Notes under the pieces: model-generated
Told to the model about the DNA's origin: nothing
What the model saw: the letters and a program-made list of their open reading frames with translations, nothing else
Database searches by the model: none
Position numbers and translations under genes: made by a program
Shown here: positions 1 to 10,302 of the stretch, piece after piece
Layout: every line of letters begins with the position of its first letter
Numbering within the stretch: the stretch's first letter is position 1
DNA from: Pleomorphomonas sp. T1.2MG-36
Lineage (GTDB): Bacteria; Pseudomonadota; Alphaproteobacteria; Rhizobiales; Pleomorphomonadaceae
Reading direction: 5' to 3'
Length of the DNA stretch: 64,000 nucleotides
NCBI RefSeq assembly: GCF_950100655.1
Contig: NZ_CATNLY010000012.1
Coordinates: forward strand, 620,001-684,000

Positions 1-643
1 CCTGCCGGGCCTGCTTGCGCAGGCCTTCGAGCCGCGTCTCGATCTCCCGCAACACGTCTTCCATGCGCGTGAGATTGGTTTCGGCGCCCTTGAGACGCAG
101 TTCCGCGTCATGCCGGCGGGAATGCAGGCCGGAAATGCCGGCCGCCTCTTCCAGGATGGTGCGCCGTTGCGTCGGCTTGGCGGCGATCAGTTCGCCGATC
201 TGCCCCTGCCGCACCATGGCCGGCGACCGAGCGCCGGTGGACGCATCGGCGAACAGGAGCTGCACGTCGCGGGCGCGCACGTCCTTGCCGTTGATGCGAT
301 AGGATGAACCCGCCTGCCGTTCGATGCGGCGGGTGACTTCCAGAAGATCGGCATCGTTGAAGGCGGGAGGCGCGGTGCGCAGATCGTTTCTCAGCACCAG
401 CGTCACTTCGGCGGCATTGCGGGCCGGACGCTTGCCGGAGCCGGAGAAGATGACGTCGTCCATGCCGGAAGCGCGCATCGCCTTGTACGAGCTCTCGCCC
501 ATCACCCAGCGCATGGCCTCGACGAGATTGGACTTGCCGCAGCCGTTCGGCCCGACCACGCCGGTCAGGCCGGGTTCGATGACGAACTCGGAGAAATCAA
601 CGAAGGACTTGAAGCCCTGTATCTTCAACCGCTCGAACTGCAT
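1..643 (-). CDS. smc: Chromosome segregation ATPase SMC, N-terminal part (cut by window edge)
   Basis: The reverse strand reads from an ATG at 643 to the window edge without a stop, giving 214 residues. They start [14 protein letters not shown] and carry a Walker A GPNGCGKS at residues 31-38, then the conserved VRQGQIGEL segment. The final stretch turns charged, as expected for the start of the SMC coiled coil. SMC is the ATPase that, with ScpA and ScpB, compacts and separates replicated chromosomes. The hinge, the second coiled coil and the C-terminal ATPase half lie outside the window. The DsbA-like gene is upstream on the same strand after 141 bases. Confidence 0.95.
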   Translation of the reverse strand, partial: MQFERLKIQGFKSFVDFSEFVIEPGLTGVVGPNGCGKSNLVEAMRWVMGESSYKAMRASGMDDVIFSGSGKRPARNAAEVTLVLRNDLRTAPPAFNDADLLEVTRRIERQAGSSYRINGKDVRARDVQLLFADASTGARSPAMVRQGQIGELIAAKPTQRRTILEEAAGISGLHSRRHDAELRLKGAETNLTRMEDVLREIETRLEGLRKQARQ

Positions 644-784
644 TGGCGATCCGCTTCGGCAGCACCCTATTCATAGAGTGTGACCGTACCATGGACCACC
701 ATATCATGAAGGCCGCGACGCCGCCCCGGCAAGGGGCGGGCATCGCGGCCCTGTTGATATCCGGCGGTTATCACCAGTTGAGAA

Positions 785-1435
785 TCAGAGAAGCGGGTCG
801 ATCTTGGCCGACAGCTCGTCGACCGACATGAAGCCGACCTCGCGCTGACCGTTGATGAAGAAGGTCGGCGTTCCGGTTATGCCGAACTCGTCGCCACCAC
901 GCTTGCGCGTCGCATTGAGGTCGTCGAGCAGCTTCTGGTCGGTCAGCGTCGCCTCGAAGGTCGCGGGCGAATAACCGAACTGCTTGGACACATTGCGCAG
1001 ACCGGAGAGCGGGTCTTCGACGAAGGCCCATTCGCGCTGCGTCTTGAAGAGATAGGACACGACCTCGAAATACTTGCCGCCAGGTGCGTTGCGCGCCAGC
1101 ATGAAGCCGGCGGCGGCCAGTGGATCCAGCGGGAACTCGCGGATCACGAAATAGACCTTGCCGGTGTCGATATACTTGGTCTTGATCTCATCGAAGGTCT
1201 TGTTGTGGAAGTCAGCGCAGTGGCTGCAGGTCATCGACATATACTCGACGATCTTCACCTTGGCGTTGGGATCACCGAGCGCCATGTCGGGCAGCACGCC
1301 CGGTTTCATCAGCTCGGTCACGTCGACGGTGGCCGCCGGTTCCTGGGCAAAAGCCAGTCCGGGGAAAGACGCAAGCGCGGCAAAGCCGGCCGCGGCTACA
1401 GCTGTGGTCGTGAGGAAGCGGCGGCGAGTCAACAT
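785..1435 (-). CDS. DsbA-family periplasmic thiol oxidoreductase
   Basis: This 216-residue protein has an N-terminal export signal with a twin-arginine-like MLTRRRFL start and a likely cleavage after AFA near residue 30. A thioredoxin fold follows, with the redox pair Cys70-Ser-His-Cys73 and the cis-proline at Pro190 in GITGTPTFF. Proteins of this type (DsbA/DsbG/BdbD-like, thioredoxin_4 family) form or isomerise disulfides in exported proteins. The ATG at 1435 is directly followed by the signal sequence. A DciA-like gene lies upstream on the same strand and smc downstream. The exact substrate class cannot be read from the sequence. Confidence 0.9.
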   Translation of the reverse strand: MLTRRRFLTTTAVAAAGFAALASFPGLAFAQEPAATVDVTELMKPGVLPDMALGDPNAKVKIVEYMSMTCSHCADFHNKTFDEIKTKYIDTGKVYFVIREFPLDPLAAAGFMLARNAPGGKYFEVVSYLFKTQREWAFVEDPLSGLRNVSKQFGYSPATFEATLTDQKLLDDLNATRKRGGDEFGITGTPTFFINGQREVGFMSVDELSAKIDPLL

Positions 1436-1531
1436 GTCGTTCCCTTTCGGATAACCGGCCCCACAGGGTCCGTCATTGGCGGCAAATTATGGCAAGCCCA
1501 CGTCATTGGAAAGAGGAAGTGCTTTTTCCTG

Positions 1532-2059
1532 TCATCGACGACCGCGGATATCGCCGCTGACCGCCCGCCCCAGCCGTTCCACCGCCGCTTTCAAGCCATC
1601 GTCGGCGATGCCGGCGGCGAGGGTTTGCACCCTGGCCTCGGCCTCGGGAGAAAGCTGCCCCGGTCTCGGGCGGGGCCTTGGGCCGATCTTCACCGGCGGA
1701 AGCTGCAGCGGCTTCAGGCGACCGACAAGGCGGTAGCCGAAAAAGGTATTGATGCGCTCGATCAGCTGCGGCGCCTCGAGCGTCAGGCGCATGGCCGCCG
1801 CCCCGGAGCAGCGCACCGTCAGAACGGCGGGCTCGTGCTCTTCTTCCTCGATCAGTCCCTTCGGCCGACGCGGCCATGAGAGCTGGTCGGGGGCCGTCGT
1901 TTCGGCATAGACGGGACCGACGATATCAGGCCAGTGAGCGACGAGATCGAGCGTGGCAAAACCGCGCTTGCGGCAGGCGGCATTGAGCGGCGCGGCTATG
2001 ATGTCGGCGAGCGGCCGCACTCCCTTGTAGACGAAAGCCGGTTTTCTCAAGCGCGCCAT
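1532..2059 (-). CDS. DUF721 / DciA-like protein
   Basis: A 175-residue protein of the DUF721 family, to which the replicative helicase loader DciA belongs. The N-terminal half (about residues 15-115) has the family pattern: PLADIIAAPLNAACRKRGFA, then VAHWPDIVGPVYAETTAP, then a beta-rich segment ending in the LIERINTFFGY helix. The C-terminal part is Pro/Arg-rich and then helical. In bacteria lacking DnaC or DnaI, DciA helps load DnaB at the origin. The gene is divergent from mutY. Assignment to DciA rather than another DUF721 paralogue is an inference. Confidence 0.75.
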   Translation of the reverse strand: MARLRKPAFVYKGVRPLADIIAAPLNAACRKRGFATLDLVAHWPDIVGPVYAETTAPDQLSWPRRPKGLIEEEEHEPAVLTVRCSGAAAMRLTLEAPQLIERINTFFGYRLVGRLKPLQLPPVKIGPRPRPRPGQLSPEAEARVQTLAAGIADDGLKAAVERLGRAVSGDIRGRR

Positions 2060-2118
2060 CTGCTATGGAACCTCCAGCATCCCATCGGGACTGTTCCTCG
2101 AACCGCAGTTTATCCCAC

Positions 2119-3228
2119 ATGCCGGCGCCGTCCGCCACCGCCCTTCTCGAATGGTACGACGTCCACGCCCGCCGACTGCCCTGGCGCGTATCGCCGGAAG
2201 ACAGGGCGCTGGGCATATTGCCCGATCCCTACCGGGTCTGGCTTTCGGAGGTGATGCTGCAACAAACCACGGTCGCAGCCGTCAAAAGCTATTTCCTAGA
2301 CTTTCTGGAACGCTGGCCGACCCTGCGGGCGCTCGCCGCCGCGCCACGCGACGACGTGATGGCCGCCTGGGCTGGCCTTGGCTACTATTCGCGCGCCCGC
2401 AACCTCAAGGCCTGCGCCGAGGCGGTCGCCCGCGACTATTGCGGCCGCTTTCCCGATACGGTGGACGGCCTGTCGCAGCTGCCCGGCATCGGCCCCTACA
2501 CGGCGGCGGCGATCGCCGCCATCGCCTTCGACGTGCCGGCGGCGGTCGTCGACGGCAACGTCGAACGCGTGGTGGCCCGCCTGTTCGCCCTTGAGACGCC
2601 GCTACCGGACGTCAAGCCGGAGATCCGCCGCCTGACCGCAACGCTGACGCCGGACGAGCGCCCGGGCGACTTCGCCCAGGCGATGATGGACCTCGGCGCC
2701 ACCATCTGCACGCCAAAGCGACCGGCTTGCGCTTTGTGTCCGTGGTCGGAGTCCTGCATGGCTCGCCGACGCGGCGATGCCGAGACCCTGCCTCGCCGAC
2801 GGGCCAAGCCGGAGCGGCCGACCCGTCACGGCGTCGCCTTCGTCGCCCGCCGGCACGACGGCGCGCTCCTCGTTCGCCGCAGAGCCGACAAGGGACTGCT
2901 CGGCGGCATGCTGGAGGTACCCGGTGGCGAATGGTGCGAGGGGGCGGCGCCAGAGACCGCAGAGCCGTTTCAGGCCGCCTGGAAGACCGTCGGCGAGATC
3001 GAGCATACCTTCACGCACTTCCATCTCGTGCTGACGGTCAAGGCCACCGAGGTGGGCGACCGCCCGCCGCCTGCGGACTGCTTCTGGCTCGATGCCGCTG
3101 CCGTGGCGGGCGAGGCCCTGCCAACGGTCATGCGCAAGGTTGTCGAGGCGGCGACGGGAGTGCCGGCGCGGCGGGTGTTGCGACGCCCCACGATAGCGCC
3201 CCGGCTCAAGCTCTCACCTGAGGGTTGA
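2119..3228 (+). CDS. mutY: Adenine DNA glycosylase MutY
   Basis: MutY removes adenine mispaired with 8-oxoguanine. From the ATG at 2119 the product has 369 residues. Visible features are the catalytic Glu44 in SEVMLQQT, the helix-hairpin-helix LPGIGPYTA at 121-129, catalytic Asp145 in VVDGNVERV, a [4Fe-4S] motif with Cys197, Cys204, Cys207 and Cys213, and a C-terminal NUDIX-like 8-oxoG recognition domain. An in-frame ATG at 2065 would add 18 residues without family similarity and leave only 5 bases to the divergent gene's start, so 2119 is preferred. Confidence 0.93.
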   Translation: MPAPSATALLEWYDVHARRLPWRVSPEDRALGILPDPYRVWLSEVMLQQTTVAAVKSYFLDFLERWPTLRALAAAPRDDVMAAWAGLGYYSRARNLKACAEAVARDYCGRFPDTVDGLSQLPGIGPYTAAAIAAIAFDVPAAVVDGNVERVVARLFALETPLPDVKPEIRRLTATLTPDERPGDFAQAMMDLGATICTPKRPACALCPWSESCMARRRGDAETLPRRRAKPERPTRHGVAFVARRHDGALLVRRRADKGLLGGMLEVPGGEWCEGAAPETAEPFQAAWKTVGEIEHTFTHFHLVLTVKATEVGDRPPPADCFWLDAAAVAGEALPTVMRKVVEAATGVPARRVLRRPTIAPRLKLSPEG

Positions 3229-3454
3229 ATAATTGCTATTAACTACGACCATTGTTGCATAAAAGGTTACTTTGAGATTAACCGCAGAAGTGCGATAATT
3301 CTCGACATTAGGGCGTGACCCGACAGTCATTAGGTCGGCCCGCGTCGGGTTGGGCTAATCCGGCGTGACAGGTCGAACGATACAGATTTTGAGGGTATGC
3401 CAACCCCGCATGCCGAATGGCACGGGTTTGAAAAACAGGCGCCATTAAAGAAAT

Positions 3455-3478
3455 GGCTCTCCGAATGATCGGGGAGCC
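3455..3478. terminator. Bidirectional hairpin between mutY and ccrM
   Basis: GGCTCTCC and GGGGAGCC form an 8-bp stem with one G-T pair around an 8-base loop. T-rich stretches lie on both sides (TTCTTTCG to the right, ATTTCTTT on the reverse strand). It sits between two convergent genes. The rest of the 271-base gap (3229-3499) is AT-richer than its surroundings and shows no coding sequence. Confidence 0.6.
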
Positions 3479-3499
3479 TTCTTTCGTTAACGGCTCTCT

Positions 3500-4765
<1,266 letters not shown>

Positions 4766-4833
4766 TCATTGATTAATTATTTCAATGGTTTGTTAACCAT
4801 ATCCGACGTCCGGGGCGGGCAGGCGCCCTCCCC

Positions 4834-5340
4834 TCACTCGCGCCAGAGAAAATCGCGCTTGCCTACGGGCATGCCGAGATGCCGCAGGATGTCGTAGGCG
4901 GTAGTCAGGTGAAAATAGAAGTTGGGCAAGGCAAAACCCTGAAGATAATCGATCGCCGTAAGCTCCATCGTTTCCTGCCGGAGCTTCAGCGTGACGATCG
5001 TTTCCTCGCGGCCATTAACCGAAGTCGCCTGAACCGATGCAACGAAGGCGAGTGTCTTGTCGATGCGGGCGTAAAGCTCGGCGAAGGTCTGTTCGTTATC
5101 TGGGAAGGAGGGAACGTCGAGCCCGGCGAGACGGGCCATGGCGCCCTTGGCGTGATCCGTCGCGATCTGAACCTGCCGCTTCAACTCGAACATATCCGGA
5201 GCGAGCCGGGCGCCGAGCAGCGCCTCTTCCGACAGGCCGCGAGCCGGACCTTCGGCCTCGCCGATCTTCAGGAGATGGACAAGGGACTTGAGACGCGCCG
5301 TGAAGATGGGCGCGGAGATGGCATGGAGTTCGATGGTCAT
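4834..5340 (-). CDS. DUF1993 family protein
   Basis: A 168-residue soluble protein matching the DUF1993 (DinB-like fold) family. It starts MTIELHAISAPIFTARLKSL, has a helical FELKRQVQIATDHAKGAMARLAG segment, and a C-terminal PNFYFHLTTAYDILRHLGMPVGKRDFLW block, which is the most conserved part of the family. No biochemical role is established as far as I know. The ATG at 5340 has GGGGG-rich sequence just upstream. It lies between ccrM and a glycosyltransferase on the same strand with gaps of over 100 bases, so it is probably a single-gene unit. Confidence 0.85.
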   Translation of the reverse strand: MTIELHAISAPIFTARLKSLVHLLKIGEAEGPARGLSEEALLGARLAPDMFELKRQVQIATDHAKGAMARLAGLDVPSFPDNEQTFAELYARIDKTLAFVASVQATSVNGREETIVTLKLRQETMELTAIDYLQGFALPNFYFHLTTAYDILRHLGMPVGKRDFLWRE

Positions 5341-5443
5341 GGGATTCCCCCCGGCTGGCGGAACGCCTTCAATAGGCGCCCGGTTCGGTGTGACTGATTA
5401 GCGAGCCGCCGCCGTCATAACCAGTCAACTCTCGGAGAGGGGG

Positions 5444-6145
5444 TCAGGCCCGCCGGCCGGTGAGCCCAGCGACGACGCCGACCGGCAGACGGATGGCGAG
5501 CAGCAAGGCCGCCAATGCGCCGGCGGCGCCGCCGCCCGTCAGCGTATCGCTCTGTCCATCGGCGGTCACTCGCACGATCGGCGTCCTGAGGCGCAAAAGG
5601 CGCCGACGCCCGACGCGACGAATAAGATCGACGCCAGCCAGACCGTCACGACGGCTGAACCCGCCGAGTTCCCGAAAATAACTCCGGGAAATGATCAGGC
5701 TCTGATCGGGGTGCGTCACGCCGGCGCAGCGGCTGAACAGACGCAGAAGATAGTGCTTCAGGCTTCCGCCGAGCGTGTCATCGTCGGACGCGAGACGGAA
5801 AACGGCGGCGAAACGGCTATCGCCATGCCGGAGACGACGCTCGGCCATCGCCTGGAAGTCGCTCTCCCAACCGGGATCGAGCAGCACGCCGGGACGCAGG
5901 AACATCAGAAAGTCGCCACGCTGGGCGGCGGCCGCACCGATGGCGCAACGCGACCAGGCACCGCCCGAACCGGATATCAGATCGCAGCCCGTCCCCTCGG
6001 CGACGAGGCGCGTCTGGTCGTCGGAGCCGCCGTCAACCACGACCACCTCGCGCACCGTACCGTCGGCGGCGGCGGTAACCAGCGTCGAAAGCGTGCGCGC
6101 GAGGGCCTCCTCGCTGTTCCGGGTAGGAATGACGACCGAAATCAT
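5444..6145 (-). CDS. Family 2 glycosyltransferase
   Basis: This 233-residue protein opens with the GT-A nucleotide-sugar fold signature MISVVIPTRNSEEALARTL, followed by VVVDGGSDDQT, where the DGGSDD acidic residues bind metal and nucleotide. A second acidic region occurs in the middle. The C-terminus is a hydrophobic Ala/Leu-rich segment (about residues 205-228) that probably attaches it to the membrane. Family members transfer sugars to lipids or envelope glycans; donor and acceptor cannot be deduced. There is no partner gene beside it. Confidence 0.8.
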   Translation of the reverse strand: MISVVIPTRNSEEALARTLSTLVTAAADGTVREVVVVDGGSDDQTRLVAEGTGCDLISGSGGAWSRCAIGAAAAQRGDFLMFLRPGVLLDPGWESDFQAMAERRLRHGDSRFAAVFRLASDDDTLGGSLKHYLLRLFSRCAGVTHPDQSLIISRSYFRELGGFSRRDGLAGVDLIRRVGRRRLLRLRTPIVRVTADGQSDTLTGGGAAGALAALLLAIRLPVGVVAGLTGRRA

Positions 6146-6338
6146 ACTTTCGTTCTAGCTGGTTTTCCTGGGAAGTGCGAGCCCGTCCTAACGCTGACAG
6201 GCAATAGCCGCCTCCGGCAGAGCCGTGACGCCCGCGCCCGAACGACAGACGGCCGGCGTCAAACCTCCCAAGCACCCTTGGCCGTGGATACCTCGAGAAT
6301 GTTCTTGACCTGTTCTCATTCGGGCATAAGATCAAACC

Positions 6339-7466
6339 ATGAACATCGCATGCCAACACCCCATTGAGCCCATTCCGGCGCCGGAGATCGCCGACACGGC
6401 GATTGTCGCCGGGCGCCGGCGCGGCCGGGGCGCGGGCATCAACCCATCGGGTCGGTTCGAGGCTTATGCCCGGACGGGCTTCGACGACGGCTGGGGCGAC
6501 GGTGAGGAGCTGCCGCCGTTCAAGACGACGGTGCAGATCGAGCCGGCGCGATCGGTGATCACCCGCAACGACAGCCCCGACATCGCCTTCGATCGGTCCC
6601 TCAACCCCTATCGGGGCTGCGAGCATGGCTGCATCTATTGCTACGCCCGACCGAACCACGCCTATCTCGGCCTGTCGCCAGGGCTCGATTTCGAAACCCG
6701 GCTTTACGCCAAGACCAATGCCGCCGAAGTGCTGGAACGCCAGCTCGGCGCTCCGTCCTACCAGCCCAAGGTGATCGCCATCGGCACGGCCACCGATGCC
6801 TACCAGCCGATCGAGAAGGAGCAGAAGGTCACCCGGCGCGTGCTGGAGATGCTGGCAAAGACCCAGCATCCGGCGCTGATCATCACCAAGTCGGCACTCG
6901 TCCTGCGCGACATCGACATTCTTCAGCCGATGGCCGCCCAGGGCCTCGTCAAGGTGGCGATCTCGATCACCACGCTCGACCGCCGCCTGGCGCGCGCCAT
7001 GGAGCCTCGCGCCTCCAGCCCTCAGCGTCGCCTGGACGCCATCCAGAAGCTCACGGAAGCCGGCATTCCGGTCGGCGTCATGGTGGCGCCCGTCATCCCG
7101 GCAGTTACCGACAGCGAGATCGAACGCATCCTGGAAGCGGCCCACACCTTTGGCGCCCGCGAAGCCGGCTACGTGCTGCTGCGTCTGCCGCTCGAGGTCT
7201 CGGAGATCTTCCGCGAGTTTCTGCTGCGCGAACTGCCCGACCGCTATCGGCACGTCATGAACGTCCTGAAGTCGATGCGCGGCGGCAAGGACTACGATGC
7301 CGAATGGGGCAAGCGCATGCGCGGAACCGGTCCTTATGCCTGGCAGATCGGCCGTAGGTTCGAGCTGACCGCCAAGCGCCTCGGCCTCAACAAGCATCGG
7401 ATCAAGCTCGATACGGAGAAGTTCCTGAAGCCGGGCAACGGCGGCGTTCAGCTGAGCCTGTTCTGA
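6339..7466 (+). CDS. PA0069-family radical SAM protein
   Basis: A 375-residue radical SAM protein. The [4Fe-4S] cluster motif CX3CX2C is at Cys94, Cys98 and Cys101 within NPYRGCEHGCIYCYARP. Segments typical of the PA0069 family (related to the SplB fold) follow: DFETRLYAKTNA, GTATDAYQPIEK, and MVAPVIPAVTDSEI. The N-terminal 70 residues include the Arg/Gly-rich stretch RRRGRGAGINPSGRFE, also a family feature. Function is unknown to me. The ATG at 6339 begins the conserved region and is the only plausible start. Confidence 0.85.
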   Translation: MNIACQHPIEPIPAPEIADTAIVAGRRRGRGAGINPSGRFEAYARTGFDDGWGDGEELPPFKTTVQIEPARSVITRNDSPDIAFDRSLNPYRGCEHGCIYCYARPNHAYLGLSPGLDFETRLYAKTNAAEVLERQLGAPSYQPKVIAIGTATDAYQPIEKEQKVTRRVLEMLAKTQHPALIITKSALVLRDIDILQPMAAQGLVKVAISITTLDRRLARAMEPRASSPQRRLDAIQKLTEAGIPVGVMVAPVIPAVTDSEIERILEAAHTFGAREAGYVLLRLPLEVSEIFREFLLRELPDRYRHVMNVLKSMRGGKDYDAEWGKRMRGTGPYAWQIGRRFELTAKRLGLNKHRIKLDTEKFLKPGNGGVQLSLF

Positions 7467-7541
7467 AAGAGCGCCTCTCCCCTTGACGCCCTCCTCCGCC
7501 GCCGACACTTGTGAGGGCAACGGAAGGCAAGGGAGAGAACG

Positions 7542-7973
7542 ATGAGACTCTTCGGCGGGAGCGCCAAGTTCGACTGGAAAGACCTCAAGGCGCCCGAGCT
7601 CGATGATTTCGAGACGATGGCAGCGGAGGCCTATGCCGCACTGCCGGCCGATTTCCGGGCGATGACCGGCGAGATCGAGATCCGCGTCGCCGACTTTCCC
7701 GACGAAGAAGTCGTCAAGGAAATGGAGCTCGAAAGCGATTTCGACATTCTGGGCCTGTTCCATGGCACCGGCCTCGCACACGACGCCGCCGTGCCGGAAA
7801 CCGGCCGCCTTCCCAACCGGGTCTGGCTCTATCGCCGCCCCATCCTCGACTATTGGGCCGAGCATGAGGAAACGCTGGGAGATATTGTCTCCCACGTGCT
7901 GGTCCACGAAATCGGTCACCATTTCGGTCTCAGCGACGACGACATGTATGGCATCGAGGACAACGAACCGTGA
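7542..7973 (+). CDS. Minimal zincin-like metallopeptidase
   Basis: A 143-residue protein with a zinc-binding HEIGHHFGLSDDDM motif beginning at residue 122 (HEXXH plus a downstream Asp), as in the bacterial metallopeptidase family formerly annotated as DUF1025. A conserved RVWLYRRPILDYW block precedes it. A GGGAGAGAACG ribosome-binding stretch lies just before the ATG at 7542. The stop overlaps the start of the next gene by four bases, so the two are translationally coupled. Its substrate is unknown. Confidence 0.8.
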   Translation: MRLFGGSAKFDWKDLKAPELDDFETMAAEAYAALPADFRAMTGEIEIRVADFPDEEVVKEMELESDFDILGLFHGTGLAHDAAVPETGRLPNRVWLYRRPILDYWAEHEETLGDIVSHVLVHEIGHHFGLSDDDMYGIEDNEP

Positions 7974-8842
7974 CCGACACGAGCACCTTGCGCATTCTGG
8001 AGCCGACACGGGGTGTGTTCGCCTATTACGACGGGCGCGTGCCGGGCGCCCGGCTGCACTCGGCCATGGAGAACTGGCTTGACGACGGCGCCTACAGTCT
8101 CGGCATCGCGTCCTACGCCATCGTCGAGGGCAGCGAGGCGGTCGTCTTCGACAGCCACATCTCGCTCGATCATGCCCGCGCCGTCAGGCAGCATCTCGAA
8201 GGACGCGGCGTAAGCCGCTTCACGCTGGTGCTCAGCCATTGGCACGACGACCACGTTGCCGGCAACGCCGTATTCGCCGATGGACCGATCATTGCCCACC
8301 ACCTGACGCGCGATGCGCTCGCCGCCAACCGCGACAAGCTGGAAAACGGCAACCCGGCGATACGGCCGCTGGTCATGCCGACCGAGATCTTCGAGGACGG
8401 ACTGACGCTCACGATGGGCGGCCGCATCGTCGAGGCCCTGCATTTCGAAATCCACAGCGCCGATGGCGTCGTGCTGCACGTGCCGGACGCCGGCCTGCTG
8501 CTTGCCGGGGATGTGGTGGAAGACACTGTCACCTACATTTCGGAAGCGGACTTCACACCGACGCACATCGCGGAACTGAACCGGCTCGCCGCCCTGCCCG
8601 TTCGCAGCATCCTGCCGGCCCATGGCGCTGCCGAGCGGATCGCGGCGGGGGGATATGATGCCGGCCTCATCGCCGCCAATCGCAGCTATCTGATGCGGCT
8701 ACTTGCCGGCGAGGGGCGCGATGGCGCGCCCCTTTCCCGCTTCGTTGCCGACGACGTCGAGGCCGGTCGCATCGGCTATTTCGAGCCCTATGAAGCGGTA
8801 CATCGGGCCAACCTCAAGGCGCTCGCGGCGGTCGGGCTCTGA
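7970..8842 (+). CDS. MBL-fold metallo-hydrolase
   Basis: This 290-residue protein starts at a GTG overlapping the previous stop. It has the metallo-beta-lactamase fold metal motif HXHXDH at His90-Trp-His92-Asp-Asp94-His95. Further metal-binding candidates are the aspartate in LLLAGDVVEDTV and the histidine in ILPAHGAAERI. The family includes hydrolases of thioesters, lactones and phosphodiesters; nothing here narrows the substrate. The overlap with the metallopeptidase gene suggests a two-gene operon. Confidence 0.85.
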   Translation: MTDTSTLRILEPTRGVFAYYDGRVPGARLHSAMENWLDDGAYSLGIASYAIVEGSEAVVFDSHISLDHARAVRQHLEGRGVSRFTLVLSHWHDDHVAGNAVFADGPIIAHHLTRDALAANRDKLENGNPAIRPLVMPTEIFEDGLTLTMGGRIVEALHFEIHSADGVVLHVPDAGLLLAGDVVEDTVTYISEADFTPTHIAELNRLAALPVRSILPAHGAAERIAAGGYDAGLIAANRSYLMRLLAGEGRDGAPLSRFVADDVEAGRIGYFEPYEAVHRANLKALAAVGL

Positions 8843-8866
8843 CACCCAACCGCCCGAGCGGCACAA

Positions 8867-9709
8867 TCAACCCTTCAGGATGGCGGCGTTTTCCTTCACC
8901 CAGGCGGCAACCTGACGCGCCGGGTGCCCGGTCAGCGTCCGGACGTCGTCGGTGACGACGGCCGTCCAGCCCTCGCGAACGGGATAGAAGATCGAGGCGA
9001 GGAAGCGCGCATAGACCTCGGGAACCCCGGCGCCGACAAGAATGCCGACGAAGGTGTCGTCGTCGACCGCCTGATAGGCAACCGGCTTGCCGATGGCCTC
9101 GGAGATCAGCGCGGCGGCTTCGGCATAGCCGAGCGCTTCCGGGCCGGTGAGATTGAACGCCTTGCCATCGAAACGGTCGGTGGTCAGAGCGGCGGCGGCA
9201 CTGTCGGCGATGTCGCGCGCGTCAATGAAGCTGGACTTGCCGTCGGCGGCCGGTACCGCGATGACGCCCGCCGCGTCGATGCCGGGCTTCCAGTAGTTGA
9301 CGAAGTTGTCGGTGAACCAGTTGGGGCGCAGCACGACCCAACGGACGCCGGACTTCTCAAGGGCAATTTCCGCCTGACGATACGGGATGGAGTCGTCGGC
9401 ATCGACGCCGAGGACCGACTGCAGCACCACCTTGACGCCGCGCGTCGCCGCCGCCTCGATGATCGGCAACAGCAGCGCCTTGGCCTCGGTGTAGCCGCTC
9501 GGCAGCATGACGAACGCGCGGTCAACATCTTCGAAGGCATTTGGAAAGGTCATCGGGTCGGCCACGTCGAAGACGACGCCCTCGGCGCCATCCACCGGCT
9601 TGCCGTTGCGCGATGCCGCCTTGACCGCCTCGCCCCGAGCCAACAACGCCTTCACGAGCGGCCGCCCGACGTTGCCGGTGGCGCCAATAACCAGAATCTT
9701 GCCAGCCAT
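8867..9709 (-). CDS. NmrA-like NAD(P)H-binding oxidoreductase
   Basis: A 280-residue Rossmann-fold protein with the dinucleotide motif GATGNVG at residues 9-15 and the atypical-SDR layout of NmrA/HSCARG proteins (ASRNGKPV after beta-2, VFDVADPMTF after beta-3, VLRPNWFTDNFVNYW in the middle). Such proteins are quinone reductases or redox sensors. The gene is divergent from an HxlR regulator, with palindromes in the shared promoter, so HxlR control is likely. Confidence 0.85.
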   Translation of the reverse strand: MAGKILVIGATGNVGRPLVKALLARGEAVKAASRNGKPVDGAEGVVFDVADPMTFPNAFEDVDRAFVMLPSGYTEAKALLLPIIEAAATRGVKVVLQSVLGVDADDSIPYRQAEIALEKSGVRWVVLRPNWFTDNFVNYWKPGIDAAGVIAVPAADGKSSFIDARDIADSAAAALTTDRFDGKAFNLTGPEALGYAEAAALISEAIGKPVAYQAVDDDTFVGILVGAGVPEVYARFLASIFYPVREGWTAVVTDDVRTLTGHPARQVAAWVKENAAILKG

Positions 9710-9729
9710 ATCGAAACTCCATAGTATCT

Positions 9730-9749
9730 ATCGGAAACCTTGTTTCGAT
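9730..9749. promoter_or_regulatory. Palindromic operator in the HxlR/NmrA divergent promoter (left)
   Basis: ATCGGAAAC and GTTTCGAT are inverted around 3 bases (one extra G in the left arm). A similar element lies about 55 bases further right. Its position between a redox regulator and its divergent target suggests an HxlR-family binding site; this is inferred. Confidence 0.55.
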
Positions 9750-9803
9750 GAAGAACATAGTCAATTCTCGAAACCATCGAAAGAAGGCAGTTTCCAGTGA
9801 CCA

Positions 9804-9821
9804 GGTTTCCTTCGAGAAACC
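9804..9821. promoter_or_regulatory. Palindromic operator in the HxlR/NmrA divergent promoter (right)
   Basis: GGTTTC-CTTCGA-GAAACC is a perfect 6-bp inverted repeat ending 15 bases before the HxlR start codon. It shares the GTTTC/GAAAC core with the left element, so the regulator probably represses itself as well as the divergent oxidoreductase gene. Confidence 0.6.
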
Positions 9822-9836
9822 GCCCGGAGAGGCCCG

Positions 9837-10205
9837 ATGAATCCCGCCTATGACGTCTTCGACGATCGCTGCCCCACCCGCTTGGTGCTCGACCGGCTGG
9901 CCGACAAGTGGGCGCTCTTGGTGCTCGATCGGCTGCAGGACGGTCCAGTGCGGTTCAATCATCTCCGACGCGACATCCGCGGACTCTCTCAGAAGGTGCT
10001 GTCCCAGACGCTGAAGCGCCTCGAACGCGATGGACTGGTAAAACGCACAGTCCATCCCACCGTTCCGGTCAGCGTCGATTATGCGCTGACCTCGCTCGGC
10101 CGGACGCTGACCGAGACGGTCGCCGCCTTCGCCCATTGGGCCGAGGTCAACATGGACGCGGTCCTCGCCGCCCAGACCGCCTACGACTCGGCCATGACAG
10201 GCTGA
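9837..10205 (+). CDS. HxlR-family transcriptional regulator
   Basis: A 122-residue winged-helix regulator with the family pattern: [46 protein letters not shown] as the recognition region, then the wing. Cys12 sits at the conserved N-terminal cysteine used for redox or aldehyde sensing in several HxlR proteins. The divergent NmrA-like gene and the downstream zinc alcohol dehydrogenase are plausible targets. Two GTTTC/GAAAC palindromes lie in the intergenic region. Confidence 0.9.
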   Translation: MNPAYDVFDDRCPTRLVLDRLADKWALLVLDRLQDGPVRFNHLRRDIRGLSQKVLSQTLKRLERDGLVKRTVHPTVPVSVDYALTSLGRTLTETVAAFAHWAEVNMDAVLAAQTAYDSAMTG

Positions 10206-10302
10206 CGGAAGACCGCAGGCATCGGCAATCCCACGCTTTTTCGCTCACATCGTCCGTGCTATCGCCGGGGGTGGTCGGCCAGTTGCCGCCGGGAGAATCA
10301 GA

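Noticed and set aside
6033..8009. A 658-residue reverse-strand reading frame
   Set aside because: It runs antisense to three well-supported forward genes and has the His/Arg/Asp-rich composition of a GC-driven shadow frame.
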